Of a stretch of DNA of 64,000 bases, positions 45,284 through 55,595 are shown piece by piece (the first letter of the stretch is position 1; every line of letters begins with the position of its first letter). Source of the stretch: an uncultured Prevotella sp. (GTDB lineage: Bacteria > Bacteroidota > Bacteroidia > Bacteroidales > Bacteroidaceae); contig CALUFM010000001.1 of the NCBI GenBank assembly GCA_944319935.1, forward strand, positions 477,146-541,145. Reading direction: 5' to 3'. The translations under genes and the position numbers were made by a program. The notes below the pieces were generated by a model that saw only the letters and a list, made by a program, of their open reading frames with translations, was not told the origin of the DNA and made no database searches.

Positions 45284-47365
45284 ATGAAGAAAGCTATCTT
45301 AACAAGCATCTTGATGTCAACAGCCTTTACCGCTGTACCAGTCTTGGCACAGCAGAACGGCATTACGGACACACGCAACAGCAAGTCGGCAGTGGTTAAC
45401 TCGACTCCCATCGACGCAGTAAGGTGGACTGGCGGATTTTGGGGCGAACGCTTCGGCGTGTTCAGCGGCACGTCTGTCCAAAGCATGTGGGAGACATGGA
45501 AGTCTGACCGCGGCCACAGTTACAATAACTTTCTCATCGCTGCCGGCGAAAAGAAAGGCAAACGCCACGGTCCTCCGTTCCATGACGGCGACATGTACAA
45601 ATGGCTTGAAGCCGTAGCTGCCGTTTACGCCGTAAACAAAGACCCCGAACTGGAGAAAATTATGGACGAGGTCATACGTCTCATAGCCAAGGCGCAGCGT
45701 GAAGACGGCTATCTGCATACCCCCGTCATAATTGCGGAAAGAAGCAAAAAAGCAGTTGAAGGAGAAGAAAAGGAAAACGAGAACATAGGCACAGCCGTCG
45801 GCTCAAGCAAGGACGGGGTGTTTGGCAACCCGCTGAATTTCGAGCAATACAACCTCGGTCATCTAATCACCGCAGGAATAATACACAAACGCGCCACGGG
45901 CAAGACCACATTGTTCGATTGCGCAGTAAAAGCCGCCGACTTCCTCTACAACATGTACAAGAATCCGCCGGCATCAATGAACTTCACCGTTATCTGCCCG
46001 TCACACTACATGGCGGTGTCCGAAATGTACCGTGAAACAGGAAATCCGAAATACCTTGAACTGGTAAACATGTTCTTCGACGCGCAAGCCAAAGCCCAAA
46101 ACGGCACAGACGACAACCAAGACCGCATACCATTCCGTGAGCAATACAAGGCCATGGGACACAGCGTAAGGGCGAATTATCTTTACGCAGGTGCAGCCGA
46201 CCTGTACCTCGACGGCGGTGAAGCGCAACTGAAAAAGAACCTCGACTCCATCTGGAACGACATAACTTACCGCAAAATGTACATCAACGGAGCGTGTGGC
46301 GCACTGTACGACGGCACATCTCCAGACGGAACAGAGTACAAGCCCAACCTCATACAAAAGGTTCACCAAAGCTACGGACGGCCTTACCAACTACCCCACT
46401 CCACCGCCCATAACGAGACTTGCGCCAACATTGGCAACATGCTGCTCAACTGGCGCATGTTCCAAGCCACCGCTGACGCAAAATACACAGACCTCGTTGA
46501 AAACTGCCTGTTCAACAGTATTTTGTGCGGAATAAGCCTCGACGGCACAAAATACTTCTATACAAACCCGCTACGCATGTCAGACGAACTGCCGTACAAA
46601 CTGCGTTGGCCGAAAGAGCGCGTAGAATATATCAGTTGCTTCTGCTGTCCTCCCAACACGCTGCGCACACTTTGCGAAGCCCAGGACTATGCTTACAGCG
46701 TAGGCAAGGGAGAAATCTACGTCAACCTTTACGGCGCAAACACGCTTACAACGAAACTGGACGGCATTGGAGAAATCACACTTGAGCAAAAAACCGACTA
46801 CCCATGGAACGGCAATGTGGCGTTAACCGTGGCGAAACTGAAGGGAAAGAAAGACTTCACCATGAAACTGAGAATACCAGCATGGTGCCAAAACGCAAAA
46901 ATATTGGTTAACGGCGAACCTGTCAACGTTGAAACAAAGAGCGAAAGCTACGCTGCCGTAACACGCCAATGGAAGAAAGGCGACGTGGTGACCCTCGACA
47001 TGCCGATGGACACAAAACTGATTGAAGCGAACCCGTTGGTCGAGGAATGCCGCGGACAGGTGGCCGTACAGCGCGGCCCCATCATCTACTGCCTTGAAAG
47101 CAACGACCTCAACGGCACTGACATTGACAACATCGCAATACCGGCTGATGCCAAATTCACACCTGTCGAAACAACGATTGAAGGCAGCAGGATTATGGCT
47201 CTGGAAACCGAAGCAGTCAACCGTAACGAGGCTTCATGGCAAAACACCCTTTACCGTGAAATCGGAAAAGACAAGAACACCGTAAAAATACGCCTCATCC
47301 CCTACTACGCATGGGGCAACAGGGGCAAGAGCGAAATGACCGTATGGATGCCTGTAGAACTATAA
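45284..47365 (+). CDS. GH127 enzyme, probable aceric acid or arabinofuranose hydrolase
   Basis: A 693-aa exported protein (signal peptide MKKAILTSILMSTAF...VLAQ; ATG at 45284, since the upstream frame runs through the hairpin). The (alpha/alpha)6 GH127 core is clear: PIDAVRWTGGFWGERFGV, FHDGDMYKWLEA, AHNETCANIGN, SCFCCPPN. The zinc site of GH127 (E338, C340, C417, C418 in HypBA1) corresponds to E378, C380, C454 and C455; C454/C455 includes the nucleophile. In RG-II loci GH127 (BT1003) releases aceric acid from chain B, which fits this context. A C-terminal beta-sandwich completes the protein. Confidence 0.88.
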   Translation: MKKAILTSILMSTAFTAVPVLAQQNGITDTRNSKSAVVNSTPIDAVRWTGGFWGERFGVFSGTSVQSMWETWKSDRGHSYNNFLIAAGEKKGKRHGPPFHDGDMYKWLEAVAAVYAVNKDPELEKIMDEVIRLIAKAQREDGYLHTPVIIAERSKKAVEGEEKENENIGTAVGSSKDGVFGNPLNFEQYNLGHLITAGIIHKRATGKTTLFDCAVKAADFLYNMYKNPPASMNFTVICPSHYMAVSEMYRETGNPKYLELVNMFFDAQAKAQNGTDDNQDRIPFREQYKAMGHSVRANYLYAGAADLYLDGGEAQLKKNLDSIWNDITYRKMYINGACGALYDGTSPDGTEYKPNLIQKVHQSYGRPYQLPHSTAHNETCANIGNMLLNWRMFQATADAKYTDLVENCLFNSILCGISLDGTKYFYTNPLRMSDELPYKLRWPKERVEYISCFCCPPNTLRTLCEAQDYAYSVGKGEIYVNLYGANTLTTKLDGIGEITLEQKTDYPWNGNVALTVAKLKGKKDFTMKLRIPAWCQNAKILVNGEPVNVETKSESYAAVTRQWKKGDVVTLDMPMDTKLIEANPLVEECRGQVAVQRGPIIYCLESNDLNGTDIDNIAIPADAKFTPVETTIEGSRIMALETEAVNRNEASWQNTLYREIGKDKNTVKIRLIPYYAWGNRGKSEMTVWMPVEL

Positions 47366-47386
47366 ACTACCCCAAACACAATAATC

Positions 47387-49153
47387 ATGAACACCACTAA
47401 AGCTCTCTTAACAGTCATATCTGCCACGCTTGCCAGCTTGAACGTCTTTGCGACTGACATAATCGTGAAGCCAGGCACATACACTATAGAAGCGGCGTTG
47501 CAACAAGCACGCGAGGAACGCCGCCTCAATCACGCCACAGACGTATGCCTACGCTTACAGGCTGGTACATATTACATAAACCAGCCCATCGTAGTCCGCC
47601 CCGAGGACAACGGCACACGCATCGTTGCCGACGGTAAAGTAACCATAAGCGGAGGCGTGAAAATCAGTGGTTGGAAGAAAGAAGGCAAATACTATGTAGC
47701 CGACGTTCCAGACTTCAACGGCCGTCCGCTGGAGTTCCGCCAGATGTGGGTCAACGGCAAGAAAGCCGTAAGGGCGCGCGATGTGGCTGACTTCAACGAC
47801 ATGTACCGCATCAAGAGCCTCGACAAGTCAAAAGAAACAATATACGTTCCGGCCGAAGCCGTAAAGAAGATTGTCGGCGCACGGTATGCAGAAATGGTGT
47901 TGCACGAGATGTGGTGCGTCGCCAACTTGCGCATAAAGAATATAAAGATACAAGGCGACAGCGCGGCAGTGACATTCCACCAACCCGAAAGCCACGTCCA
48001 CTTCATGCACCCGTGGCCATCACCCATGGTCAATACAGACGGCCGCAACTCAGCTTTTTATCTCACTAACGCCAAAGAACTGCTCGACACGGAAGGCGAA
48101 TGGTATCTTGACGCAAGGGCTTCAAAGCTATATTACATACCACGCAAAGGCGAGAACATGAGCAAAGCCGAAGTCATAGTGCCTGCAGTAGAAACACTGC
48201 TCAAAGTCGAGGGTACGCCTGACGACCCTGTGAAAGACGTGACGTTTGAAGGAATAACGTTCAGCCACGCCACATGGCTGCGACCGTCAATAAGCGGACA
48301 CGCGCCCTTGCAGGCCGGCATGTACATGACCGAAGCGTACAAGCTCCGCCCGAAAATGGACCGCCCCAACGGCGACCACAAGCTTGACAACCAGGGATGG
48401 GTAGGCCGTCCGGCAGCAGCCGTAAGCCTAAACTGCGCCGAAAACGTGTCATTCTCACGATGCGCATTCGAGCATAACGCCTCGACAGGACTCGATTACC
48501 ACTTGTACATAAAAGGCGGAAGCGTTGACCGCTGCACTTTCCGCGACATGGGCGGCTCAGGGATATTGGCCGGAAGTTTCGGCCCTGAAGCCCACGAGGC
48601 CCATCTTCCATACGCACCGACAGACGAACGCATAATATGCACAGGCCTGAGCATAACCAACAACCTCATAACCGACGTGACCAACGACGACTGGGGCTGC
48701 GTTGGCATAGGCGCGGGCTTCGTGAAAGACATTGAGATTTGCAACAATGAAATATGCGAAGTGTCATACACCGGCATCTCGATGGGTTGGGGATGGAACC
48801 AGCAAGTATGCTCCATGTCGAACAACTTGGTGAAGGGCAACCTAATCCACCACTACGCCAAGCACATGTATGACACGGCGGGAATATACACTTTGGGGTC
48901 GCAACCTCACTCGTTCATCATAGAGAACGTGGTAAAAGACATCTACACCCCGAGCTACGCCCACGACCCCAACCACTGGTTCTACCTATACACAGACGAA
49001 GGCTCGTCATACATCACCGTGCGCGACAACTGGACTCCTACTGAAAAATATCTCAAAAACGCCAACGGCCCCGGCAACACGTGGGAGAACAACGGCCCAG
49101 CCGTAGCGGACAGCATCAAGGCGAAAGCCGGAATAACACAGGAGGGGAAATAA
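47387..49153 (+). CDS. GH141 alpha-L-fucosidase-like right-handed beta-helix enzyme
   Basis: A 588-aa exported protein (signal peptide ~1-22). It opens with IIVKPGTYTIEAALQQAREER and LQAGTYYINQPIVVRPEDNG, then carries a right-handed beta-helix (VTFEGITFSHATWL, VSFSRCAFEHNASTGLDYH, VDRCTFRDMGGSGILAG, WGCVGIGAGFVKDIEICNN, YTGISMGWGWNQ). This layout and length match GH141; BT1002 removes alpha-L-fucose from RG-II chain A. The gene follows GH127 by 21 bases. In BT the GH127 and GH141 genes are also neighbours (BT1003 and BT1002), which supports the call. An alternative is a non-catalytic or lyase-like beta-helix. Confidence 0.75.
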   Translation: MNTTKALLTVISATLASLNVFATDIIVKPGTYTIEAALQQAREERRLNHATDVCLRLQAGTYYINQPIVVRPEDNGTRIVADGKVTISGGVKISGWKKEGKYYVADVPDFNGRPLEFRQMWVNGKKAVRARDVADFNDMYRIKSLDKSKETIYVPAEAVKKIVGARYAEMVLHEMWCVANLRIKNIKIQGDSAAVTFHQPESHVHFMHPWPSPMVNTDGRNSAFYLTNAKELLDTEGEWYLDARASKLYYIPRKGENMSKAEVIVPAVETLLKVEGTPDDPVKDVTFEGITFSHATWLRPSISGHAPLQAGMYMTEAYKLRPKMDRPNGDHKLDNQGWVGRPAAAVSLNCAENVSFSRCAFEHNASTGLDYHLYIKGGSVDRCTFRDMGGSGILAGSFGPEAHEAHLPYAPTDERIICTGLSITNNLITDVTNDDWGCVGIGAGFVKDIEICNNEICEVSYTGISMGWGWNQQVCSMSNNLVKGNLIHHYAKHMYDTAGIYTLGSQPHSFIIENVVKDIYTPSYAHDPNHWFYLYTDEGSSYITVRDNWTPTEKYLKNANGPGNTWENNGPAVADSIKAKAGITQEGK

Positions 49154-49206
49154 ACCTGAGCGTACATGGCGGCAACGCCGACAACCATGCCCCAAATACA
49201 GGCTTG

Positions 49207-49272
49207 TGAAAGGCGGCTTTTTACAAAGTAAAAGGCCACCTTTTACCGCATGAAAGACGGCACACCGAAAGG
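49207..49272. repeat. 22-bp tandem repeat array (array 4)
   Basis: Three units at 49207, 49229 and 49251 (TGAAAGGCGGCTTTTTACAA, TAAAAGGCCACCTTTTACCG, TGAAAGACGGCACACCGAAA), just after the GH141 stop. Confidence 0.8.
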
Positions 49273-49350
49273 CGAAAGGCAACGTCTGGCATGAGACGGA
49301 ACAAAACATTGAAAATCAAATCTTTACGACATAACAAGAAAGTCTAATAT

Positions 49351-50721
49351 ATGGGAAAGAAAAAAAGTAGCTTGAAAAGCACGATAGCCGTGTCGCTGAC
49401 TAACTATCTCGACGCGGGCGCAATCGTGGCAGGAGCCAGCGGACTGACTCTGTGGCAGAATTACTTAGGACTGACAGAAGGGCATCTCGGATGGCTCAAC
49501 GCCATCAGCGCGAACTGTCTCGGCGCAGCCATCGGCGCGATCATGGGTGGCTTCCTCGCCGACAAGTACGGGCGCAAGGCCATTTACACATACAACATGC
49601 TTGTCTACATGACGGGCGTAGCCCTAATCATGCTCTCAGTCAACTTCCCGATGCTGCTGGCGGGCTTCCTCATCACGGGAATATCCGTTGGTGTAGGCGT
49701 GCCGGCATCATGGACTTACATTTCCGAGAACTCTGAAGTCGGCAACCGTGGCCGCAACATCGGCATCTCCCAGATGGCGTGGGGCATAGGGCCTACCATC
49801 ATACTCATACTCGGCACACTGCTCGCACCGCCTACAAGCGGTGCCGAAAGCGCAGGAGTGCTGTTCGCACCGGTCGTTGAGTCATTGGCCGGAATGCTGA
49901 CGGGCGGCACGGCTGAAGGCACCGCGCTCAACGTGTTCAGCAGCCGCATAGTGTTCGCCTCGCTGTTCATCGTTGCGTTCATCGCCTGGCTGTTGCAGCG
50001 CAGGCTTGACGAGTCTGAAGAATGGAAGGCAGAGAAAGCAAAGCAGGGCGACAAGCAACAGGGCGGCGTGTTCTCGTCGTTCGGTTCGCTGTTCACCAAC
50101 AAAGTCAATATCCGCACGATACTTTTCCTCGCCGGAATTTACCTCACATGGAACTTGGTTAGCTCAGTGATGGGCTTCTTCCAACAGCACATCTACGAGA
50201 CGGCGGGCGGTCTTTCCAACCAGCACGCGAACATGCTGTCTGTCGCACAGTGGGTAATCATCATCGTGACGACATTCGTCTTCTCAATGATTGTTGACAA
50301 GGTAAACCAGCGTTGGCTTTATTTCTTCGGTGTTGGTATGGGGGTCCTGGCATGGGTTATAATAGTAACCATCGGCGTGAACAGCATCGCCGGCCTCTTG
50401 TTCTTTACCCTCATCTGGGGTATCCAGGCGGGAGTCTCCGTACAATCGTTCTACGCCCTATGGGCTTCAGAGCTATTTCCAGCCAAGTACAGGGCGGCAG
50501 CCCAGGGCGTGATGTTCTTCATCGTGCGCGGCGTGTCGGCCCTGTGGGGGCTCGGCTTCGTCTACATTTACGGTCCTAACGGCGAGGGCTTCACCATCGC
50601 CGCCTACATAATGATGGGGCTGCTGCTCATCTCCCTCGTAATAGGGACAATCTGGACACCGCAGACTCGCGGAAAAACCCTTGAACAAATAACAAAAGAA
50701 AGATATGGCGACAACATCTAA
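49351..50721 (+). CDS. MFS sugar transporter
   Basis: A 456-aa inner-membrane permease with about 12 hydrophobic segments. GGFLADKYGRKA at 66-77 is the MFS loop 2-3 signature; LDESEEWKAEKAKQGD marks the central cytoplasmic loop. It resembles sugar porters. Its end overlaps the next gene by 17 bases (50705-50721), so the transporter and the cytoplasmic GH78 are made together. A short rhamnose-capped oligosaccharide or glycoside is the inferred cargo. Confidence 0.9.
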   Translation: MGKKKSSLKSTIAVSLTNYLDAGAIVAGASGLTLWQNYLGLTEGHLGWLNAISANCLGAAIGAIMGGFLADKYGRKAIYTYNMLVYMTGVALIMLSVNFPMLLAGFLITGISVGVGVPASWTYISENSEVGNRGRNIGISQMAWGIGPTIILILGTLLAPPTSGAESAGVLFAPVVESLAGMLTGGTAEGTALNVFSSRIVFASLFIVAFIAWLLQRRLDESEEWKAEKAKQGDKQQGGVFSSFGSLFTNKVNIRTILFLAGIYLTWNLVSSVMGFFQQHIYETAGGLSNQHANMLSVAQWVIIIVTTFVFSMIVDKVNQRWLYFFGVGMGVLAWVIIVTIGVNSIAGLLFFTLIWGIQAGVSVQSFYALWASELFPAKYRAAAQGVMFFIVRGVSALWGLGFVYIYGPNGEGFTIAAYIMMGLLLISLVIGTIWTPQTRGKTLEQITKERYGDNI

Positions 50722-52792
50722 AGCTACATGGATTTGGTATCCGGGCGACTATGAAATATGGCTCGGCAACAAAATGAACAACCGCCGAACAGACCGCGGT
50801 GCGTATTTTCCGCCGTTCTGGAAGCAGGACAGCCACTACGTGACTGTTGAGTTCAGCAAGGCCGTAAACCTTGACGAAGACGAGACGCTGACCATGGCCA
50901 CTGAAGGCGACTATAACGTGAAGATTGACGGAAAGATGCTGTTCGGCATGCCAAAGCAATTCGTTCTGCCAGCCGGCAGCCATAACATCAATATAAAAGT
51001 ACACAACCAAGCCACGCCCCCTACACTCTACGTAAGCGGAAAAACGGTAAAGACGGACGAGACTTGGAACGTTACATTCGAAGACAAAGAGTGGATTGAC
51101 GAGAGCGGAAAGGCAAGTGACACTTCGTCTACCGTCTACATGAAGGCCGGGCGGTGGAACTTCGACGACATGAACATCCTTCCCTCTGACTTCAAACTGA
51201 ACCGCAGACACGAAACAGCCGTATCAAGAGAAAACGGACTGTACGACTTCGGCCGTGAGACCTTCGGCTTCGCCATCCTGCACGGCATCCAGGGAGAAGG
51301 CGCAATTGACATATATTACGGCGAAAGCGCAGAGGAGGCAAGCGACAAGGAACACTGCGAAACGCTTGACAAGCTCGTCGTAAAAGACGGCAAGATAACC
51401 GACCTCGCCACCAACAAGACGACAAACATCGGCGACGCTTACACCCTCGGCAACAGCAAGGCGTTCCGCTACATATACATAGAGGCCACAGGATGCACAG
51501 TGGCCGATGTCAGCATGGACTACGAATACATGCTTGAGACCGAACATGGCACGTTCAGGTGCAACGACGAAGAATTGAACAAGATTTGGGAAGTGGGCGC
51601 ATACACAATGCAACTGACCTCGCGCGAATTTTTCATCGACGGCATAAAACGCGACCGTTGGGTGTGGAGCGGCGACGCGTCGCAAAGCTACCTGATGAAC
51701 TTCTACCTGTTCAATGACAACGAAATGGTGAAGCGCACCACGTGGCTGCTCGCCGGCAAAGCTCCCATCACGAGCCACATAAATACCATAATGGACTACA
51801 CCTTCTACTGGTTCAACTCCATTTACGACTATTACCTTTACAGCGGCGACCGCCATTTCCTTTCTCAAATATACCCGACGATGCAAACCTACATGGCATA
51901 CGTGCTGGGACGCACCGACGAGGACGGCATGGTGCAAGGGCTTCCAGGCGACTGGGTGTTCGTAGACTGGGCGGACAAGCCCATGGACAAGCACGGGCAA
52001 CTGGCTTTCGAGCAAATACTATTCAGGAAATCGCTTGAGTCAATCGCCGCTGTGGCCGGCATCGTGGGTGACGATGACAGCTCCGCAAAATACCAGGAAC
52101 TCGCCGACAAACTGGGCGAAAAGCTGCTACCCTACTTCTGGAGCGAGGACAAACAGGCCCTGATGCACAACCGCAAGGACGGCAAACAAGGCAATGACGT
52201 GTTCCGTTACCCCAACATGTTCGCAATAATGTACGGCTATCTTGACAAGGAAAAACAAGAAGCCGTAAAGCATTCGGTCATCCTCAACGACGAAGTCCTC
52301 CGCATAACCACGCCCTACATGCGCTTTTACGAACTTGAAGCCCTGTGCATGCTCGGCGAGCAAGACCAAGTGATGAAGGAGATAAAGGCATATTGGGGCG
52401 GCATGTTGCACGAAGGGGCAACGTCGTTTTGGGAAAAATACAACCCCGACGAACACGGAAGTGACAAACTGGCGATGTATGGCCGGCCATACGGCAAGAG
52501 CCTTTGCCACGCCTGGGGGGCAAGCCCCATCTACCTGTTAGGCAGGTATTACTTGGGTGTGGAGCCTGTGAAGCCCGGCTTCGAGGAATACACCGTGAGA
52601 CCGACACTCGGCGGACTTGAATGGATGGAGGGCAACGTGCCCACCCCGTTCGGCACGGTATATGTCAAGATGGACAAGACTTCTGTCACCGTCAAGGCCG
52701 ACGGAGGCCGCGGCACATTGATTGTAGGCCGCGGAGAGAACGAGAAACATATAGAAATACAACCCGGAAAAGAAACAACTGTGAACTTATGA
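50705..52792 (+). CDS. Cytoplasmic GH78 alpha-L-rhamnosidase
   Basis: A 695-aa GH78-like enzyme starting MATTSKATWIWYPGDYE with no signal peptide, so it is cytoplasmic. It has an N-terminal jelly roll, the six-hairpin core with DGIKRDRWVWSGD at 312-324 (equivalent to the DxPxRxERxxWxGD motif), and a C-terminal beta domain (GVEPVKPGFEEYTVRP). It overlaps the MFS gene by 17 bases and the next gene by four (ATGA, 52789-52792). This suggests uptake of a small rhamnoside and final cleavage in the cytoplasm. Confidence 0.88.
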   Translation: MATTSKATWIWYPGDYEIWLGNKMNNRRTDRGAYFPPFWKQDSHYVTVEFSKAVNLDEDETLTMATEGDYNVKIDGKMLFGMPKQFVLPAGSHNINIKVHNQATPPTLYVSGKTVKTDETWNVTFEDKEWIDESGKASDTSSTVYMKAGRWNFDDMNILPSDFKLNRRHETAVSRENGLYDFGRETFGFAILHGIQGEGAIDIYYGESAEEASDKEHCETLDKLVVKDGKITDLATNKTTNIGDAYTLGNSKAFRYIYIEATGCTVADVSMDYEYMLETEHGTFRCNDEELNKIWEVGAYTMQLTSREFFIDGIKRDRWVWSGDASQSYLMNFYLFNDNEMVKRTTWLLAGKAPITSHINTIMDYTFYWFNSIYDYYLYSGDRHFLSQIYPTMQTYMAYVLGRTDEDGMVQGLPGDWVFVDWADKPMDKHGQLAFEQILFRKSLESIAAVAGIVGDDDSSAKYQELADKLGEKLLPYFWSEDKQALMHNRKDGKQGNDVFRYPNMFAIMYGYLDKEKQEAVKHSVILNDEVLRITTPYMRFYELEALCMLGEQDQVMKEIKAYWGGMLHEGATSFWEKYNPDEHGSDKLAMYGRPYGKSLCHAWGASPIYLLGRYYLGVEPVKPGFEEYTVRPTLGGLEWMEGNVPTPFGTVYVKMDKTSVTVKADGGRGTLIVGRGENEKHIEIQPGKETTVNL

Positions 52793-55431
52793 AAACAGCA
52801 CGCAACCTACTGCTTTCAAGCATCGCGTTAGTCTTGGCGAGTTGTGGAAGCACAACAACGAAAGTGACCGGCCAGGATGGAATACCGCAAACGCAATATG
52901 CGGCATCCTTGGTTGAAAAACATATCCCCGCAATGCAAAAGGGATATAAAATCAACATCAACGTTGCCGACGGACAGGCTAACCTTCCGCAAGAAGGATT
53001 TACCATCACGAGGAAAGGCAAGAAAATCAACATCACCGGCAACGATGCCTCCGGGGCAATCTACGGGACAAACCGCCTACTTGAATATTTCGGGCAATAC
53101 GGCAACCTTGAAACGCCCGAAATCATCGTAGACGCTCCCGAGATGAAAATCCGCGGGGCATGCGTAGGCTTGCAAAAAACGGTCTACCTGCCCGGCCACA
53201 AGGTTTACGAGTATCCTTACACGCCTGAGAACTTTCCCTGGTTCTATGACAAGGAACTGTGGATAAAGTATCTCGACATGCTCGCGGCAGACAACATGAA
53301 CGCCGTGTTCTTGTGGAACGGCCATCCGTTCGCCTCACTCGTAAAGCTCGAAGACTATCCTTTCGCCGCAGAAGTTGACGATGCGACAATGGAAAAGAAC
53401 CAAGAGATGTTCACATTCCTCACCACCGAGGCGCAGAAACGCGGCATCCGCATAATCCAGATGTTCTATAACATAATCTTGTCGAAGCCTTTCGCCGACC
53501 ATTACGGCATCGTGACGCAAGACCGCAACCGCCCCATCACGCCGCTAATCAGCGACTACACGCGCAAAAGCATCGCCGCCTTCATCGAGAAATACCCGAA
53601 TGTGGGCTTCCTTATCTGCCTCGGCGAGGCCATGGCCACCATCGAAGACGACGTTGAATGGATGACGAAGACAATAATTCCCGGCATCAAGGACGGCCTG
53701 AAAGCATCGGGACGAACCGACATACCGCCTATCATACTGCGCTCTCACGACACAGACGGACCGCTCGTATTGAAAAAGTCGCTGCCGCTTTACAAGAACA
53801 TCTACACCATGACGAAGTACAACGGCGAATCACTGACGACGTATGAGCCGGGCGGACCGTGGGGAGAGACGCAGAAACAGCTTAGCAGCGTAGCTCCGAT
53901 ACATATCAGCAACGTGCATATCCTTGCAAACCTCGAGCCGTTCCGCTGGAGTTCTCCGGCCTTTACGCAAAAAGCCGTACAGGCGATGCACCGCGTCCAC
54001 GGAGCCAACGGCCTCCACCTGTACCCACAAGCGAGCTATTGGGACTGGCCTTACACGGCCGACAAGCTGCCCGGCGGAGAACGCCAGTTGCAGATTGACC
54101 GCGACTGGATGTGGTATGCCGCATGGGGCCGCTACTCATGGAACTGCCACCGCGGCGAGGACAAGGCATATTGGGAAAAACGCCTTGCCGACTATTACGG
54201 AACAGACACGCTCACGGCGAAGCGCATAATCGAAGCATACGACGAGTACGGAGAAATCGCGCCCAAGCTGCTGAGACGCTTCGGCATCACCGAAGGCAAC
54301 CGCCAGACGCTCCTGCTCGGAATGAAAATGAGCCAACTGGTAAACCCATACAAGTACACCGTATACGAAGAGTTCTACCAGAGCTGCGGTCCTAAAGGCG
54401 AGAAGCTCATCGAATACGTGGAAAAAGAATGGAAACACGAGAAGCACGAGGGCGAACTTCCGCTCGACATCGTTGACCAATGCGTCGCCCACGGCGACAA
54501 GGCTGTAGCCGCAATCAGCGGTCTTGACGGTAAAATCACGAAGAACAAGGATGAGTTCAGCCGCCTCGTGAACGACATCAACTGCTACAAAGACTTCGCC
54601 TATTCGTTCAAATACAAGGTGCTGGCTGCCCAGCAAGCCCTAAATTACAAGTGGAGCAAAGACATCAACTATCTTGAAAAGGCCGTACCGCTGCTCGAAA
54701 AGAGCAACGAATACTACATGCAGCTCGTCAATAAGACAAAAGACACCTATCTTTACGCCAACAGCATGCAGACGTCACAACGCCGAATACCCGTCGGAGG
54801 AGATGACGGCAAGTTCAAGACATGGGAAGAGATGGTGCCTGTTTACGAAGACGAACTTAGCAGCCTGAAAGCAAACATCAAGATGTTGGCTTCCCCACAG
54901 AAACAGGACAACAGCGACAAGAACCTTGTAAAGGCGAAGAACGCCAACGTGAAACTTATCAGCAACTACAAGAGAATAAAGCTGACAAAAGGCGCGAAGC
55001 TGTTTGAAAACCGTGACGAAGCCATCGACTCCCTCGCCCCTGAGCTTGAAGGACTTGAGGCGTTGGTCATGAACCGCGACACAACACGCATCAACGGCGG
55101 AGTTGTCGAATTTGAGACCGACAAGCCGGTGAAGATGCTCGTAGGCTTCTTCATCGACGACCAAAACAAGTTCGCAAGTCCTCCGAAGCTTGAGACTGAC
55201 GCAACCGGCAACGAATTCGGACAGGCTGAGCCTGTAATCAGCAACGCCATCAGCATGTCGAACATGCCGATTGTAAACATTCACGCATACCATCTGCAAC
55301 CAGGACGCCACACAATACGCTTGCCGAAAGGCATCATCATGGTGGCCGGGTTCACCGATACAGACCTAAAAATACGTGACGCCAGACTCAACGGACTGAG
55401 CAACGAGGTTGACTGGTTGTTCATGAAATAG
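52789..55431 (+). CDS. GH138-like alpha-galacturonidase candidate, lipoprotein
   Basis: An 880-aa lipoprotein (MKTARNLLLSSIALVLASC, lipobox LASC). Residues ~35-110 form an N-terminal alpha/beta domain as in GH67/GH20 enzymes (ITGNDASGAIYGTNRLLEYFG). A TIM barrel follows (RGACVGLQKTVYLPGH, AADNMNAVFLWNGHPFA, VGFLICLGEAMATIEDD, with candidate catalytic glutamates), then a helical domain and a C-terminal beta-sandwich. This four-domain order matches my recollection of GH138 (BT0997/BpGH138), which cuts alpha-GalA from RG-II chain A. A GH67-like alpha-glucuronidase is the alternative. The ATG at 52789 overlaps the GH78 stop. Confidence 0.65.
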   Translation: MKTARNLLLSSIALVLASCGSTTTKVTGQDGIPQTQYAASLVEKHIPAMQKGYKININVADGQANLPQEGFTITRKGKKINITGNDASGAIYGTNRLLEYFGQYGNLETPEIIVDAPEMKIRGACVGLQKTVYLPGHKVYEYPYTPENFPWFYDKELWIKYLDMLAADNMNAVFLWNGHPFASLVKLEDYPFAAEVDDATMEKNQEMFTFLTTEAQKRGIRIIQMFYNIILSKPFADHYGIVTQDRNRPITPLISDYTRKSIAAFIEKYPNVGFLICLGEAMATIEDDVEWMTKTIIPGIKDGLKASGRTDIPPIILRSHDTDGPLVLKKSLPLYKNIYTMTKYNGESLTTYEPGGPWGETQKQLSSVAPIHISNVHILANLEPFRWSSPAFTQKAVQAMHRVHGANGLHLYPQASYWDWPYTADKLPGGERQLQIDRDWMWYAAWGRYSWNCHRGEDKAYWEKRLADYYGTDTLTAKRIIEAYDEYGEIAPKLLRRFGITEGNRQTLLLGMKMSQLVNPYKYTVYEEFYQSCGPKGEKLIEYVEKEWKHEKHEGELPLDIVDQCVAHGDKAVAAISGLDGKITKNKDEFSRLVNDINCYKDFAYSFKYKVLAAQQALNYKWSKDINYLEKAVPLLEKSNEYYMQLVNKTKDTYLYANSMQTSQRRIPVGGDDGKFKTWEEMVPVYEDELSSLKANIKMLASPQKQDNSDKNLVKAKNANVKLISNYKRIKLTKGAKLFENRDEAIDSLAPELEGLEALVMNRDTTRINGGVVEFETDKPVKMLVGFFIDDQNKFASPPKLETDATGNEFGQAEPVISNAISMSNMPIVNIHAYHLQPGRHTIRLPKGIIMVAGFTDTDLKIRDARLNGLSNEVDWLFMK

Positions 55432-55455
55432 CACAACCGAAATAAGAAAAGCTTG

Positions 55456-55543
55456 CGAAAGGTGCCATTTTACAGTGTAAAAGGCCATCTTTCACACGAC
55501 AAAAGACCATCTTTCGCAAGCCAATATGCCATGTTTTGCCACC
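55456..55543. repeat. 22-bp tandem repeat array (array 5)
   Basis: Four units at 55456, 55478, 55500 and 55522. The fourth (CAATATGCCATGTTTTGCCA) matches unit 4 of the array at 5315. The outer ends GCTTGCGAAAG and CTTTCGCAAGC form an 11-bp stem. Confidence 0.8.
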
Positions 55544-55595
55544 TTGGCGAAATCAAAACGAAACACATCGGACAAACGTCTATATAAAATAAGAA

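Noticed and set aside
52621..52788. Upstream extension of the GH138-like gene
   Set aside because: The extension overlaps the coding end of GH78 in another frame, while 52789 starts a canonical lipoprotein signal with an ATGA overlap.
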